This document shows, in pieces, positions 8,946-18,318 of a stretch of 34,589 nucleotides of DNA (positions are counted from its first letter, which is position 1; each line of letters starts with the position of its first letter). The position numbers and the translations under genes are program-made. The DNA comes from Paracoccus sp. (in: a-proteobacteria). GTDB taxonomy: Bacteria > Pseudomonadota > Alphaproteobacteria > Rhodobacterales > Rhodobacteraceae. The DNA is taken from assembly GCF_030538495.1 (NCBI RefSeq), contig NZ_JAUNTW010000016.1, positions 1 to 34,589 on the forward strand, written 5' to 3'. The notes below the pieces were generated by a model, which was not told the DNA's origin, did not search any database, and saw only the letters and a list, made by a program, of their open reading frames with translations.

Positions 8946-9920
8946 ATGCTGGTCTATCTGTTACGCCGGATCGCGCAATCGCTGTTTGTGGTTGCGGCGA
9001 TGATGGTGATCGTCTTTTTCGGCATCTATATGGTCGGGAACCCGGTCGATATTCTGATTGCCCCCGACGCCACCCCCGCCGAGATCGAGGCCGCCAAGAT
9101 CCGCTTTGGCTTTGATCAGCCGGTCTATGTGCAGTTCTTCAACTTTGTCATCAACGCGCTGCAAGGCGATCTGGGCCGCAGCTTTGTTCATGGCGAAAGC
9201 GCGGTGCGCCTGATCGTGCATTACATGCCCGCCACGATGGAGCTGGCGATGCTGGGGCTGATCTTTGCCATCGTGATCGGTGTGCCGCTGGGTGTTTATG
9301 CGGGCTATACCTCGGACCGGTGGCAGGGCAGGGCGATCATGACCGGGTCGATCTTTGGCTTTTCGCTGCCGAATTTCTGGGTGGGGATGCTGCTGATCCT
9401 GATCTTTGCGGTGCATCTGCGCTGGCTGCCCTCAACCGGGCGCGGCGACACGGTCGAGGTGTTGGGCCTGCGTCTGTCGGTGTTCACCATGGACGGGCTG
9501 CGCCATATGATCCTGCCCGCGCTGACGCTGGCGCTTTACAAAGCGTCGCTGGTCATCCGTCTGGCCCGCGCTGGCACGCAAGAGGCGCTGACGCAGGATT
9601 ACGTCAAATTTGCCCGCGCGAAGGGGTTGTCGGAAACCCGCATCCTGATCGTGCATGTGCTGAAGAACATCATGATCCCCATTGTCACCGTGCTGGGGCT
9701 GGAGCTGGGTTCGATGATCGCCTTTGCCGTTGTGACCGAAAGCGTCTTTTCATGGCCCGGCATGGGCAAGCTGCTGATTGATTCCATCCGCCAGCTGGAC
9801 CGGCCTGTGGTCGTTGCCTATCTGATGATGACGGTGCTGATCTTTATCGTCATCAACCTGATCGTTGATATTGTCTATACGCTGCTGGACCCGCGCGTCC
9901 GCGTCACAGGTGCCGCATGA
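8946..9920 (+). CDS. dipeptide/oligopeptide ABC transporter permease (DppB-type)
   Basis: The 324-residue protein is the first inner-membrane permease of the peptide transporter. It begins with the DppB/OppB signature MLVYLLRRIAQSLFVV, has six predicted membrane segments, and contains the EAA-loop region ending DYVKFARAKGLSETRILIVHVLKN, which docks the ATPases. The C-terminus ILLDPRVR-like (TLLDPRVRV) is also typical. Its stop overlaps the next start by four bases (ATGA), indicating translational coupling with the second permease. Confidence 0.95.
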   Translation: MLVYLLRRIAQSLFVVAAMMVIVFFGIYMVGNPVDILIAPDATPAEIEAAKIRFGFDQPVYVQFFNFVINALQGDLGRSFVHGESAVRLIVHYMPATMELAMLGLIFAIVIGVPLGVYAGYTSDRWQGRAIMTGSIFGFSLPNFWVGMLLILIFAVHLRWLPSTGRGDTVEVLGLRLSVFTMDGLRHMILPALTLALYKASLVIRLARAGTQEALTQDYVKFARAKGLSETRILIVHVLKNIMIPIVTVLGLELGSMIAFAVVTESVFSWPGMGKLLIDSIRQLDRPVVVAYLMMTVLIFIVINLIVDIVYTLLDPRVRVTGAA

Positions 9921-10972
9921 GCGCGCCGGTGACAACCGCGCCGGTGGCGCGTGCGGCCGCGCCGTGGGGCGGGTATCTGCCCTCGGCCGGGGTGATTGCG
10001 CTGGTGCTGGCGGGCTGCGTGCTGGCGCTGTTTCTGGCACCGGGCTGGGCGTCGTTGCCCGCGCGTCTGGTCGCGCTGGTGGCGCTTGTGGCGGCGGGGC
10101 GGCGCATCTTGGGCGACCGGATCGGCGCGTATTTCAAGGGGCCTGCGTCCTATGTCGGGCTGTTCTTTCTGGTGCTGTTCATGGTGCTGGCGCTGTTTGC
10201 GCCGGAACTGGCGCCGCAGAACCCCTATGACCTGAACCAGATCGACTTTATGGATGGGGTGCTGGCACCGGGGTCGGCCAGCATGGACGGTTCGCTGACC
10301 TATCATCTGGGGACCGACAAGCAGGGCCGCGACATCTGGTCGGCCATTCTTTACGGCCTGCGCCTGTCGCTGATCGTGGCGGTGACATCGACCCTGACGG
10401 CGATGCTGATTGGCATGGCGGTGGGCGTGTGGTCGGCCTGGGCGGGCGGGCGCGTGGATGCGGTGCTGATGCGGATTGTCGATCTGCAACTGTCCTTTCC
10501 GACGATCCTTGTGGCGCTGATGCTGATGGCGGCCTTTGGCAGCGGCGTGGATAAGGTGATCTTGGCGCTGATCATCGTGCAGTGGGCCTATTACGCGCGC
10601 ACCGTGCGCGGCGCGGCCCTGTCCGAGGCGCGCAAGGAATATATCGACGCCGCCCGCGGGCTGGGCCTGCCGGCATGGCGCATCCTGCTGCGGCATCTGC
10701 TGCCGAACTGCATCCCGCCGCTGATCGTGATTTCGACCGTGCAGGTCGCCAATACGATCGTGATTGAATCCTCGCTGTCTTATCTGGGGGTCGGCGTGCC
10801 GATCACTCAGCCGTCGCTGGGGATGCTGATTGCGACGGGCTTTGATTACATGCTGTCCGGCCAATACTGGATGAGCATGTTCCCCGGCGTGGCCCTGTTG
10901 GGCGTGGTGGCGGCCATCAATCTGGTCGGTGACCGGCTGCGTGACATTCTGAACCCGAGGCTAAGACGATGA
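9917..10972 (+). CDS. dipeptide/oligopeptide ABC transporter permease (DppC-type) with extended N-terminus
   Basis: This is the second permease (351 residues) and forms the membrane channel with its upstream partner. The family core starts near residue 70 (YVGLFFLVLFMVLALFAP), followed by GTDKQGRDIWSAILYG and the EAA loop (EYIDAARGLGLPAWRILLRHLLPN). The family usually spans about 280-300 residues. Here roughly 60 extra residues at the N-terminus (about 20-65) carry two added hydrophobic segments (SAGVIALVLAGCVLALFLAP and ARLVALVALVAAG). The ATGA overlap with the upstream gene supports the start and makes the extension real rather than a start-site error. Its stop overlaps the ATPase start. 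Confidence 0.94.
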   Translation: MSAPVTTAPVARAAAPWGGYLPSAGVIALVLAGCVLALFLAPGWASLPARLVALVALVAAGRRILGDRIGAYFKGPASYVGLFFLVLFMVLALFAPELAPQNPYDLNQIDFMDGVLAPGSASMDGSLTYHLGTDKQGRDIWSAILYGLRLSLIVAVTSTLTAMLIGMAVGVWSAWAGGRVDAVLMRIVDLQLSFPTILVALMLMAAFGSGVDKVILALIIVQWAYYARTVRGAALSEARKEYIDAARGLGLPAWRILLRHLLPNCIPPLIVISTVQVANTIVIESSLSYLGVGVPITQPSLGMLIATGFDYMLSGQYWMSMFPGVALLGVVAAINLVGDRLRDILNPRLRR

Positions 10973-11946
10973 GCGTTCTGGAGGTCCGCGACCTGCGGAC
11001 GCATTTCATGACCGAGGCCGGCACTGTGCGCGCCGTGGATGGGGTCGGTTTCACCGTCGAAGAAGGTCAGGTTCTGGGCCTTGTCGGCGAAAGCGGCTCG
11101 GGCAAATCGGTGACGGGTATGTCGATTCTGCGGCTGATCGACCCGCCCGGTCAGATCACCGGCGGCCAGATCCTGTTTCGCGGCCGTGATCTGGTGCAGT
11201 TGCCCGCGCGCGAGATGCGGGCCATGCGCGGGCGCGACATTGCGATGATCTTTCAGGATCCGATGATGACGCTGAACCCGGTGCTGCGCATCGACACCCA
11301 GATGATCGAGGCCGTGCAGGCGCATGAACGCGTCAGCACCCGCGCCGCCCGCGACCGTGCAGTGCATGCGCTGGCGCGGGTGGGCATCCCGTCGCCCTCC
11401 GAACGGATCACCGCCTATCCGCACCAGTTCAGCGGTGGGATGCGGCAGCGTGTGGCGATTGCCACGGCGTTGCTGAACGGCCCGGCGCTGATCATCGCCG
11501 ACGAACCCACCACGGCGCTGGACGTCACCATTCAAAGCCAGATCCTGTCCGAAATGCAGGCGCTGGGCCGCGAAACCGGCACGGCGATGATCTGGATCAC
11601 GCATGATCTGGCGGTGGTCGCGGGTCTCGCTCAGACGCTGTGCGTGATGTATGCGGGCCGCGTGGTCGAGGCCGGGCCGACCGATGCGGTTCTGGCCGCG
11701 CCCGCCCATCCCTATACGGCGGGGCTGATCGGTTCGATCCCCAGCCACAACCGGCGCGGTCAGCCGCTGGCGCAAATCCCCGGCATGGCGCCGTCGCTGG
11801 CCAGCCTGCCGCCGGGTTGCGCCTTTGCGCCGCGCTGCGCTCATGTCCGGCCCGACTGCACCGCAGCCCCGCCGCCCGAGACGGTCCGCGGCCCCGACCG
11901 GCGTTTGCGCTGTTTCCATCCACTGACGCAAGGGGGCGCAGCATGA
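10969..11946 (+). CDS. peptide ABC transporter ATP-binding protein (DppD-type)
   Basis: The 325-residue ATPase powers import together with the next gene product. Walker A is GESGSGKS, the signature is [12 protein letters not shown], and Walker B is [12 protein letters not shown] with the H-loop in WITHDLAVV. The C-terminal oligopeptide/dipeptide extension is present, with cysteines in [15 protein letters not shown] that in this subfamily can hold an iron-sulfur cluster. The start overlaps the permease stop by four bases and its stop overlaps the next start, so the gene is tightly coupled in the operon. Confidence 0.95.
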   Translation: MSVLEVRDLRTHFMTEAGTVRAVDGVGFTVEEGQVLGLVGESGSGKSVTGMSILRLIDPPGQITGGQILFRGRDLVQLPAREMRAMRGRDIAMIFQDPMMTLNPVLRIDTQMIEAVQAHERVSTRAARDRAVHALARVGIPSPSERITAYPHQFSGGMRQRVAIATALLNGPALIIADEPTTALDVTIQSQILSEMQALGRETGTAMIWITHDLAVVAGLAQTLCVMYAGRVVEAGPTDAVLAAPAHPYTAGLIGSIPSHNRRGQPLAQIPGMAPSLASLPPGCAFAPRCAHVRPDCTAAPPPETVRGPDRRLRCFHPLTQGGAA

Positions 11947-12941
11947 CCGATCTGTTAACCATCGAGGGTCTGACCAAACGCTTTGAGCGGCGCCCCGATA
12001 TGATCGAACGGCTGGCCGCGCGGCTGGGTGCGGAACTGCGCGCCAGCAGCGTGCGCGCCGTGGACGGGGCCAGCTTCACCGTGGCGCGCGGCGAGGTCGT
12101 TGGGCTGGTCGGTGAATCGGGCTGTGGCAAATCCACGCTGGGCCGTCTGGTCGCGGGGCTGCTGCCGCCCTCGGGCGGGCGGATCACCTATGACGGCACC
12201 GACATCACCCGCGCCGATGCCCCCGCCGCGCGTCAGCGGCGGCTGCGCATCCAGATGATCTTTCAGGATCCGATGTCGTCGCTGAACCCGCGCATGACCG
12301 TGCGTGATATCGTGGGCGAGGCCGCCGTTCACCACGGCATCACCACGCGCGCGGACATGCCGGATTATGTCGCGGGGCTGTTGGCGCAGGCCGGGCTGGA
12401 CCCGTCTTATGCGGGCCGCTATCCGCATCAGTTCAGCGGCGGGCAGCGTCAGCGCATCGGGATTGCCCGCGCGCTGGCCGTCCGGCCCGAATTCCTGATC
12501 TGCGATGAAAGCATCGCGGCGCTGGATGTGTCCATTCAGGCGCAGGTCATCAACCTGTTTCAGGATTTGCGCACGCAGCTTGGCCTGACCTATCTGTTCA
12601 TCAGCCACGATCTGGGCGTGGTCGAACATATCGCCGACCGCGTGGTGGTGATGTATCTGGGCCGCGTGGTCGAAATCGCCCCGACCGGCGATCTGTTCCG
12701 CGAACCGCGCCACCCCTATACGCAGGCGCTGATCGAACAAATCCCGCGCATCGACAGCGGCGCGCGCAGCTTTGCCCCGATCAAGGGCGAAATCCCCAGC
12801 CCTCTGGCCCCGCCACCGGGCTGCCATTTCCACCCGCGTTGTCCGTTTGCCGTGCCGCGCTGCCGGGCCGAAGTGCCGGCGCTGATCCATGACGGCGCGC
12901 GCGCCGCTGCCTGCCATTTGCTTGACAAAGGTGTTCAATGA
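11943..12941 (+). CDS. peptide ABC transporter ATP-binding protein (DppF-type)
   Basis: This second ATPase (332 residues) pairs with the preceding one. Walker A is GESGCGKST, the signature [15 protein letters not shown], and the switch histidine lies in FISHDLGVV. Walker B reads [12 protein letters not shown]: the aspartate and catalytic glutamate are kept, but serine replaces the usual proline after them, a change seen in DppF-like partners. A cysteine-containing tail ([14 protein letters not shown]) closes the protein. The start at 11943 overlaps the upstream stop, so the long in-frame extension to 11640 is rejected. Its stop overlaps the amidohydrolase start by four bases. Confidence 0.94.
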   Translation: MTDLLTIEGLTKRFERRPDMIERLAARLGAELRASSVRAVDGASFTVARGEVVGLVGESGCGKSTLGRLVAGLLPPSGGRITYDGTDITRADAPAARQRRLRIQMIFQDPMSSLNPRMTVRDIVGEAAVHHGITTRADMPDYVAGLLAQAGLDPSYAGRYPHQFSGGQRQRIGIARALAVRPEFLICDESIAALDVSIQAQVINLFQDLRTQLGLTYLFISHDLGVVEHIADRVVVMYLGRVVEIAPTGDLFREPRHPYTQALIEQIPRIDSGARSFAPIKGEIPSPLAPPPGCHFHPRCPFAVPRCRAEVPALIHDGARAAACHLLDKGVQ

Positions 12942-13798
12942 CCGACCATATCCCCGGCGTTCTGACGGTCGAGGGCCGCGACGGCTGGACCATCCCGCTG
13001 GTGCTGGACAGCCCCCATTCCGGCACCGATTATCCCGATGATTTCGGCCATATCGCCGATCCCACCCGGCTGCGCTGGGCCGAGGATACGCATGTTCATG
13101 ACCTTTGGCGCGGGGCGCTGGATCATGGCGCGGTGCTGCTGCACGCGCATTTCCCGCGCAGCTATATCGACGCCAACCGCGCCGAAACCGACATGGACCC
13201 CGCCGCCGTCGATGGCACGCCGATGGTCACGCTGGCGCCGGGCGACAAAAGCCGTCTGGGCATCGGGCTGTGCTGGACGCGCGTTCCGCCCGACGGCACG
13301 CCGATGTATGCTGGCCCGCTGCCCGCGCAGGCGCTGGATCACCGTATCACGCGCTGTCACCGCCCCTATCATGCGGCGTTGCAGGCGCTGACCGATGCGG
13401 CGCATGACCGCTGGGGGCAGGTCTGGCACATCGACTGCCATTCGATGCAGGATCGCGCGTCGGCCATGTCCAATCAGGCGCAGGGAACGCCGCGCCCCGA
13501 TTTCGTCATCGGTGACCGCGACGGCACCAGCTGCGACCCCGCGCTGACGGCGCTGGTGCGCGATGTGCTGGCCAGTCGCGGCTACAGCGTTTCCGTCAAT
13601 GACCCCTATAAAGGCGTGGAGCTGGTGCGCCGCCACGGCCACCCCGCGCGGGGCCGCCATTCGATCCAGATCGAGGTGAACCGCCGTCTCTATATGTCCG
13701 AAACCGACCGCCAGCCCAATGACGGCTATCCCGACATCCGCGACAGCTTTACCGCGCTGAGCGCCGAGATTGCCCGCTTTATCAAAGGACGTCTGTAA
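12938..13798 (+). CDS. N-formylglutamate amidohydrolase family protein
   Basis: The 286-residue protein belongs to the N-formylglutamate amidohydrolase family (HutG/FGase type), zinc enzymes that release formate from N-formylglutamate in histidine breakdown and act on related N-acyl acids. Family motifs are LDSPHSGTDYP (zinc histidine), the EDTHVHDLW block, PRSYIDANRAETDMD and HIDCHSMQDR near residues 165-174. No other histidine-utilisation gene is present. The gene is instead translationally coupled to a peptide transporter ATPase and to a second deacylase. The likely job is therefore removal of an N-formyl or similar acyl group from the imported compound. The exact substrate is unproven. 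Confidence 0.88.
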   Translation: MTDHIPGVLTVEGRDGWTIPLVLDSPHSGTDYPDDFGHIADPTRLRWAEDTHVHDLWRGALDHGAVLLHAHFPRSYIDANRAETDMDPAAVDGTPMVTLAPGDKSRLGIGLCWTRVPPDGTPMYAGPLPAQALDHRITRCHRPYHAALQALTDAAHDRWGQVWHIDCHSMQDRASAMSNQAQGTPRPDFVIGDRDGTSCDPALTALVRDVLASRGYSVSVNDPYKGVELVRRHGHPARGRHSIQIEVNRRLYMSETDRQPNDGYPDIRDSFTALSAEIARFIKGRL

Positions 13799-14757
13799 TG
13801 CGCCAAGGTTCCGCCACCGGCCTTCCGAACCCCTATCCGGTCGAAATCACGCCGCCCGACATTTCGGCCTATGCGGCGGGCAATACCGGCATCCCCTATG
13901 TCTGGACCTTTGACAGCGGCCAGCCCGGCCCCCATGCCGCCATCACCGCGCTGGTCCATGGCAACGAACCCTGCGGCGCGCTGGCGCTGGACCGGCTGCT
14001 GACGCAGGATTTTCGCCCGCGTCAGGGGCGTTTGTCGCTGGCCTTTATCAACACCGCCGCAGCCGAGGCGTTCGACCCCGACCAGCCCGACGCCTCGCGC
14101 TGGGTGGATGAGGATATGAACCGCATCTGGTCGGCGGATGTGCTGGACGATCCCGACCGTCCGCTGACGCTGGAACTGGCCCGCGCGCGCCAGTTGCGCC
14201 CGTGGCTGGATACGGTGGACCTGCTGCTGGACATCCATTCGATGCAGCACCCGACCGAGGCGCTGGCTCTGGCCGGTTGGCAAGATCGCGGCGTGGCCTT
14301 GGCGCGCGGCATCGGCCATCCGGCGGTGATCGTGCGCGACCACGGCCATGCGCAGGGGATGCGGATGCGCGATTATGGCGGGCTGGGCGGCGATGGCGGC
14401 ACACGCGCCGCCGTGCTGGTCGAATGCGGCCAGCATTGGGCAGCCAGTTCCGAGGCCGTGGCCCATACCTGCGTGGCGGGTTTCCTGCATCATGTCGGGC
14501 TGACCGACGCCGCGCCCGCACCCGGTCCTGCTGCGGACGTGCTGCACGTGACCGAGGCCGTGACGATCCAGACCGATGATTTCCGCTTTGCCGAGGACTG
14601 GCGCGGATTTGAACGTCTGGACCAAGGCACCCTGATCGGCACCGACGGCACGGTCGAGATCCGCGCCCCCCATCAGCCCACGGTCCTGATCATGCCCTCG
14701 CGCCGGCTATGGGCAGGGCTGACGGCGGTGCGTCTGGCCCGCATTTGCGACGGGTGA
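13798..14757 (+). CDS. succinylglutamate desuccinylase / aspartoacylase family protein
   Basis: The 319-residue protein is a zinc carboxypeptidase-fold deacylase of the AstE/AspA family, which removes succinyl or acetyl groups from amino acids. The zinc motif HGNEPCG (His and Glu ligands) is near residue 53, the third histidine sits in LLDIHSMQHP near residue 145, and the VECGQHW block follows further on. It begins on the last base of the preceding stop (TAATG) and is the final gene of the transporter operon. Ectoine-derived N-acetyl-diaminobutyrate deacetylases belong to the same family, but no ectoine hydrolase gene is present here, so that assignment is not supported. The substrate is open. 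Confidence 0.85.
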   Translation: MRQGSATGLPNPYPVEITPPDISAYAAGNTGIPYVWTFDSGQPGPHAAITALVHGNEPCGALALDRLLTQDFRPRQGRLSLAFINTAAAEAFDPDQPDASRWVDEDMNRIWSADVLDDPDRPLTLELARARQLRPWLDTVDLLLDIHSMQHPTEALALAGWQDRGVALARGIGHPAVIVRDHGHAQGMRMRDYGGLGGDGGTRAAVLVECGQHWAASSEAVAHTCVAGFLHHVGLTDAAPAPGPAADVLHVTEAVTIQTDDFRFAEDWRGFERLDQGTLIGTDGTVEIRAPHQPTVLIMPSRRLWAGLTAVRLARICDG

Positions 14758-15195
14758 TGCGGGCGGGGGCGTCCGGGCTGACCTCGGGCGCGCCTGCGTT
14801 TTGGATTCACTTTGGCAATTCAGATGCTTGGCGTCTGATCCGGCGACAGCTGATGTTCTGGCTGAGTTGTCTTTTCCCGGCAGGCGCATTTGCATATTGT
14901 GCAATTTCTCGGTCCAGCGATGACCGTTGCGTCAGTCACTGTGTGTTGGCTCATGCGAATGAGATGACAACAGGCGGTCGAAAGGTGAAGGGATTGCCTT
15001 CGACGCTGGGGCGCTGATGAACACAGATTTGTTCGGTATGACGAACGGTGGCGCAGAACGGACCGATGACCGCAGCCCATCCGCCCGGAAAGCCCGCGTC
15101 CCGATGGACCACAGGCCGGTGATGAACTGTCGGTTTCGACTCACCACCACCTCAATACAATGGTATGACTGCTTCCAAACGAAGGAGGTCCATCC
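14758..15195. other. intergenic region before the amine oxidase
   Basis: About 440 bp with no confident gene. A small plus-strand frame (15017-15217) shows no family motif and overlaps the amine oxidase start. A possible -10 element TACAAT lies at 15156-15161 but no good -35 pairs with it. The AGGAGG at 15183-15188 belongs to the amine oxidase. Confidence 0.4.
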
Positions 15196-16545
15196 ATGCA
15201 CCGCCGCAGCGTGTTGAATAGGGCTGTTCCGACGGCGGCGACGGGGGGCGGGCGGACAGGGAAAACGCATCATCCCCTTAAGGTCGTCGTGGTCGGCGCG
15301 GGAATGGCTGGGCTGGCCGCCGCCAAGCAATTGGCAGGTCGCGGCCATGAGGTCATCGTGCTGGAGGCCCGCGACCGGCTGGGCGGCCGCATTTGGACAA
15401 GTGACGCCTGGGCCGATGCGCCTGTCGATCTTGGCGCATCCTGGATTCACGAGACGGACGGTAATCCACTTACTCCGCTTGCCCATGATGCTGGCGCAAA
15501 ACTTATGACGACCAGCTATAACAGCGTGGTTTTTTATGAAGCAAACGGCACGCCGATGAGCGCCGCCCGAGTCGCGCATCTGTCGGCCCTGAAGGCTGTG
15601 CATCACGCGGCTTTGGCGCGTGGCCAAGACCAACCGGTTGATCGCCCGGTGCGGGAAACCGTCGAACGTCAGGTGAACTGGCCCAATCTCGCCCCCGCCG
15701 ATCAGGAGCTTTTATCTTTCATTACCAACAGCACGGTCGAGCAGGAATATGCGGGCAGCCAAGATGACATATCAACCCATTGGTTCGACAGCATGGAGGG
15801 ATACCAAGGCGCCGATGCGGCATTCGCCAATGGTTATCTGACGGTGATAAACCATCTGGCGCGTGGCCTGAATGTGAAATTGGGTCATGTGGTGAATGAA
15901 ATTGATTCAACGACACCGAAGGTCCGTATTCTTACCAGCAAGAGCCGCTTTATTGCCGACCGCGTTCTTGTGACGGTGCCGCTGGGTGTGCTGAAAAGCG
16001 GGGCCATCCGGTTCACGCCCGCTTTGCCGGATCGAAAACTGGCGGCGATTAATAATCTTGGCATGGGTCATTTCAATAAATGCTATCTGTATTTTCCCGT
16101 TCAGTTCTGGCCGGAAAAAGACTGGATGGAATATGTTCCGCCGCTGTCCCAGCATGGGCAATGGAGCCAATGGCTCAATCTGGCGCGGCTGACGGGAAAA
16201 CCCATTTTTCTTGGCTTCAATGCCGGTGACTTTGCGCGCCAGATCGAGGATTGGGATGACGCTGAAATCGTCGCCAGTGCCATGGCCCGGCTGAAGCTTA
16301 TCTTCGGGAAGAATATACCCGACCCGATTGATTTTCAAATGACCCGCTGGGGGCAGGATCCCTATAGTTTGGGTGGGTATTCGTTTCATGCTGTGGGTTC
16401 CAGCCCCGCCACGCGCGACGATCTGGCTGCCCCTGTTTCGGGCCGGGTATTTTTTGCCGGCGAAGCGACACATAAACAGATGTTTGCGACGGTGCATGGC
16501 GCGCTGTTATCGGGACAGCGCGCGGCCGTTGACGTCGAAGGATAG
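15196..16545 (+). CDS. flavin-containing monoamine/polyamine oxidase
   Basis: The 449-residue FAD enzyme belongs to the amine oxidase (MAO/PAO) family and should oxidise a primary or secondary amine to an aldehyde or imine with hydrogen peroxide. The dinucleotide fold motif GAGMAG is at residues 34-39, followed by LEARDRLGGRIWT (the family GG motif). DLGASWIH comes next, and the C-terminal FAD block FFAGEATHKQMFATVHGALLSGQRAA completes it. A strong AGGAGG lies 7 nt before the ATG. The first residues MHRRSVLNRA look like a twin-arginine signal start, but no hydrophobic stretch follows, so export is doubtful. It stands alone, between two unrelated operons; its codon use is slightly less GC-rich than that of its neighbours. 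The substrate cannot be named from sequence. Confidence 0.9.
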   Translation: MHRRSVLNRAVPTAATGGGRTGKTHHPLKVVVVGAGMAGLAAAKQLAGRGHEVIVLEARDRLGGRIWTSDAWADAPVDLGASWIHETDGNPLTPLAHDAGAKLMTTSYNSVVFYEANGTPMSAARVAHLSALKAVHHAALARGQDQPVDRPVRETVERQVNWPNLAPADQELLSFITNSTVEQEYAGSQDDISTHWFDSMEGYQGADAAFANGYLTVINHLARGLNVKLGHVVNEIDSTTPKVRILTSKSRFIADRVLVTVPLGVLKSGAIRFTPALPDRKLAAINNLGMGHFNKCYLYFPVQFWPEKDWMEYVPPLSQHGQWSQWLNLARLTGKPIFLGFNAGDFARQIEDWDDAEIVASAMARLKLIFGKNIPDPIDFQMTRWGQDPYSLGGYSFHAVGSSPATRDDLAAPVSGRVFFAGEATHKQMFATVHGALLSGQRAAVDVEG

Positions 16546-16669
16546 GCTTGCGTCCGGTTTTGGGATTATGACTTTGCGCAAAAACAAAGGCAAGGCCCGG
16601 ATATGCGGGCTATTTGCGCGATAACGGCCCCATGCGGATGTCTTTATCCGCCGCAAAGGTCCAAAAAAC

Positions 16670-17413
16670 CTAATGGCCGCCGAATGCGTTTTCGTCTGGC
16701 ATATATCCTGCGCTGACGCGGACCCGTCCGCAGGACAGGGGTGTGATCTGCGCCGCAATTCCCGCCGCGCGGCACAGCGCCACGCCCGCCGCGCAATCCC
16801 AGATATTCGTGCCATGTTCGACATAACCCGCCATTCGACCCAAAGCGACCATGGTCAGGGATGCCGCGCAGCTGCCGAGGCTGGTGATGTGGTATCCTTC
16901 GGCCTCGGCCTGTTGTTCCAGGGCGCGGCGGTCGGGTTCGGGCCAGATGCGGTTGCGGCCCGTGCCGAATGCCAAGGCCGCGCCGGGGCTGCGCGCGGGC
17001 AGCGGGCCGGTGACGTGCAGCGGGCCATCCGCCGCGCCCCATGCCAGAACCGACAGCGCGGGCAGGGCAACCGCGCCCATGACGGGCTGGCCCCCGCGCA
17101 ACACCGCAATCGACACCGCCCAATAGGGCAGCCCCGACAGAAAGTTCACGGTCCCATCCACCGGGTCAATCACCCATGCGTCGGGGGATGGGGCGCCGCC
17201 TTGTTCTTCGCCCAGAATCGCGTCGCTGGGGTAGGCGTCAGAGATCAGGCGGCGGGCCAAGGTCTCGGCCTGCCGATCCACGGCGCTGACGTAATCGGCG
17301 GGGCCTTTGGTTTCGGCCTGCGCGCCGGTCTGGAAATGCGCCAGACAAAACGCGCCAACCGCATCGGTGATCTGCGCCAGTTGTGCCAGCCGCGCGTCAA
17401 AGGGGCGGTTCAC
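16670..17413 (-). CDS. inositol monophosphatase family phosphatase
   Basis: The 247-residue protein belongs to the Li+-sensitive, Mg2+-dependent inositol monophosphatase superfamily, which removes phosphate from inositol phosphates, sugar phosphates, histidinol phosphate or PAP. The metal site is visible: GEEQGG (Glu), DPVDGTVNF (Asp, Asp, Gly-Thr) and WDCAAGVALC (Asp). Length is typical. It is the last gene of a leftward operon and starts within the stop of the sugar isomerase (ATGA). The context of a sugar-phosphate-type transporter suggests it dephosphorylates the imported or isomerised compound. CysQ- or HisN-like roles are less likely because no sulfur or histidine genes are near. Confidence 0.9.
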   Translation of the reverse strand: MNRPFDARLAQLAQITDAVGAFCLAHFQTGAQAETKGPADYVSAVDRQAETLARRLISDAYPSDAILGEEQGGAPSPDAWVIDPVDGTVNFLSGLPYWAVSIAVLRGGQPVMGAVALPALSVLAWGAADGPLHVTGPLPARSPGAALAFGTGRNRIWPEPDRRALEQQAEAEGYHITSLGSCAASLTMVALGRMAGYVEHGTNIWDCAAGVALCRAAGIAAQITPLSCGRVRVSAGYMPDENAFGGH

Positions 17414-18309
17414 GCCTGCCCCCGATGCTGCGCAATCATCCGTTCCAGCCGCACCGCCGCCGCATGGGCGCGACGATAAAACGCGGCGGGCGGCATGGCA
17501 TAGCGGTCCTGCGGCGTTTCCAGATTCAGCGGCGTGACATAGGGCGTTGCCGCAATCGCCGCCGTGATCGCGTCCCAGTTCAGCCGCCCGTCAAAGGGCA
17601 ACAGATGGTCGTCCTTGGCCCCGAAATTGTCGTGAATATGGGTGGCGATCAGGCGGTCTCCGAACCGGTTCAGCACGGTTAACGCGCCGGGTTCGACCAG
17701 TTCCCAATGGCCTGCGTCAAAGCACATGCCCACCATATCGGCCGGGTAACGATCAAACAGCGCGGCATACAGGTCCAGCCACGCATCCGCCCCCGCGATG
17801 AACAGCGTTTCCACGGCAATGCGCACGCTCAGCCGCAGGCAGTCGTCGCGCAGATCATCCAGCGACGCAAACAGCGGCGTCAGGAACGCTGTCGCCCGGT
17901 CGGGCGTCGAAAAGGTGTCGTCGCTGATGTCGATATGCAGCACCACATCGGGCGAACCAAGTGCTGCGGCCAGATCCAGACGGTTGCGGATCAGATCCAC
18001 GCCCGCCTGACGCTGCCAGTCATGGGGCGACAGGATATCTTTGCGGGTCTCGGCCCCGCCCGACATTTCGGTCAGGCGGTTGCGGCCATTGCTGGCGTGA
18101 ACGGAATGGGTGCGCAGGCCGCTCTCGGCCACCAGATCGCGGATAAAGGCGATTTCCGACGGCGCATAGATATAGGAACTGCCGGCGTCGGGGTTCCAGT
18201 TGATATGCGTAAACCCGGCATCGCGGATCATGCGCAGGGATTGGCGCACACCTTCGTCATACCAACGGTCATGATCGGGCCAGTGCCAGACGGTGATACA
18301 GCTGTCCAT
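17410..18309 (-). CDS. sugar phosphate isomerase/epimerase (TIM barrel)
   Basis: The 299-residue product has the xylose-isomerase-like TIM barrel fold (AP endonuclease family 2), used by sugar and polyol isomerases and epimerases. Conserved features are the THINWNPDAG strand, THSVHASNG, the metal-type glutamate in RIAVETLF, the MCFDAGHWELVEPG block and ATHIHDNFG with LPFDGRLNWD. These supply the Glu/Asp/His metal site of the family. It lies between the permease gene (9-bp gap) and the phosphatase gene (4-bp overlap), so it is co-transcribed with both. The specific reaction is not determinable from sequence. An endonuclease IV role is unlikely given the operon. Confidence 0.85.
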   Translation of the reverse strand: MDSCITVWHWPDHDRWYDEGVRQSLRMIRDAGFTHINWNPDAGSSYIYAPSEIAFIRDLVAESGLRTHSVHASNGRNRLTEMSGGAETRKDILSPHDWQRQAGVDLIRNRLDLAAALGSPDVVLHIDISDDTFSTPDRATAFLTPLFASLDDLRDDCLRLSVRIAVETLFIAGADAWLDLYAALFDRYPADMVGMCFDAGHWELVEPGALTVLNRFGDRLIATHIHDNFGAKDDHLLPFDGRLNWDAITAAIAATPYVTPLNLETPQDRYAMPPAAFYRRAHAAAVRLERMIAQHRGQA

Positions 18310-18318
18310 AAGTGTTCC

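Noticed and set aside
15017..15217. 66-residue plus-strand frame before the amine oxidase
   Set aside because: It overlaps the amine oxidase ribosome binding site and start, has no motif, and codes across the oxidase promoter region.
16634..16651. Hairpin GCGGAT / ATCCGC between amine oxidase and phosphatase genes as a terminator
   Set aside because: Stem is only 6 bp and no T-run follows on either strand; too weak to call.
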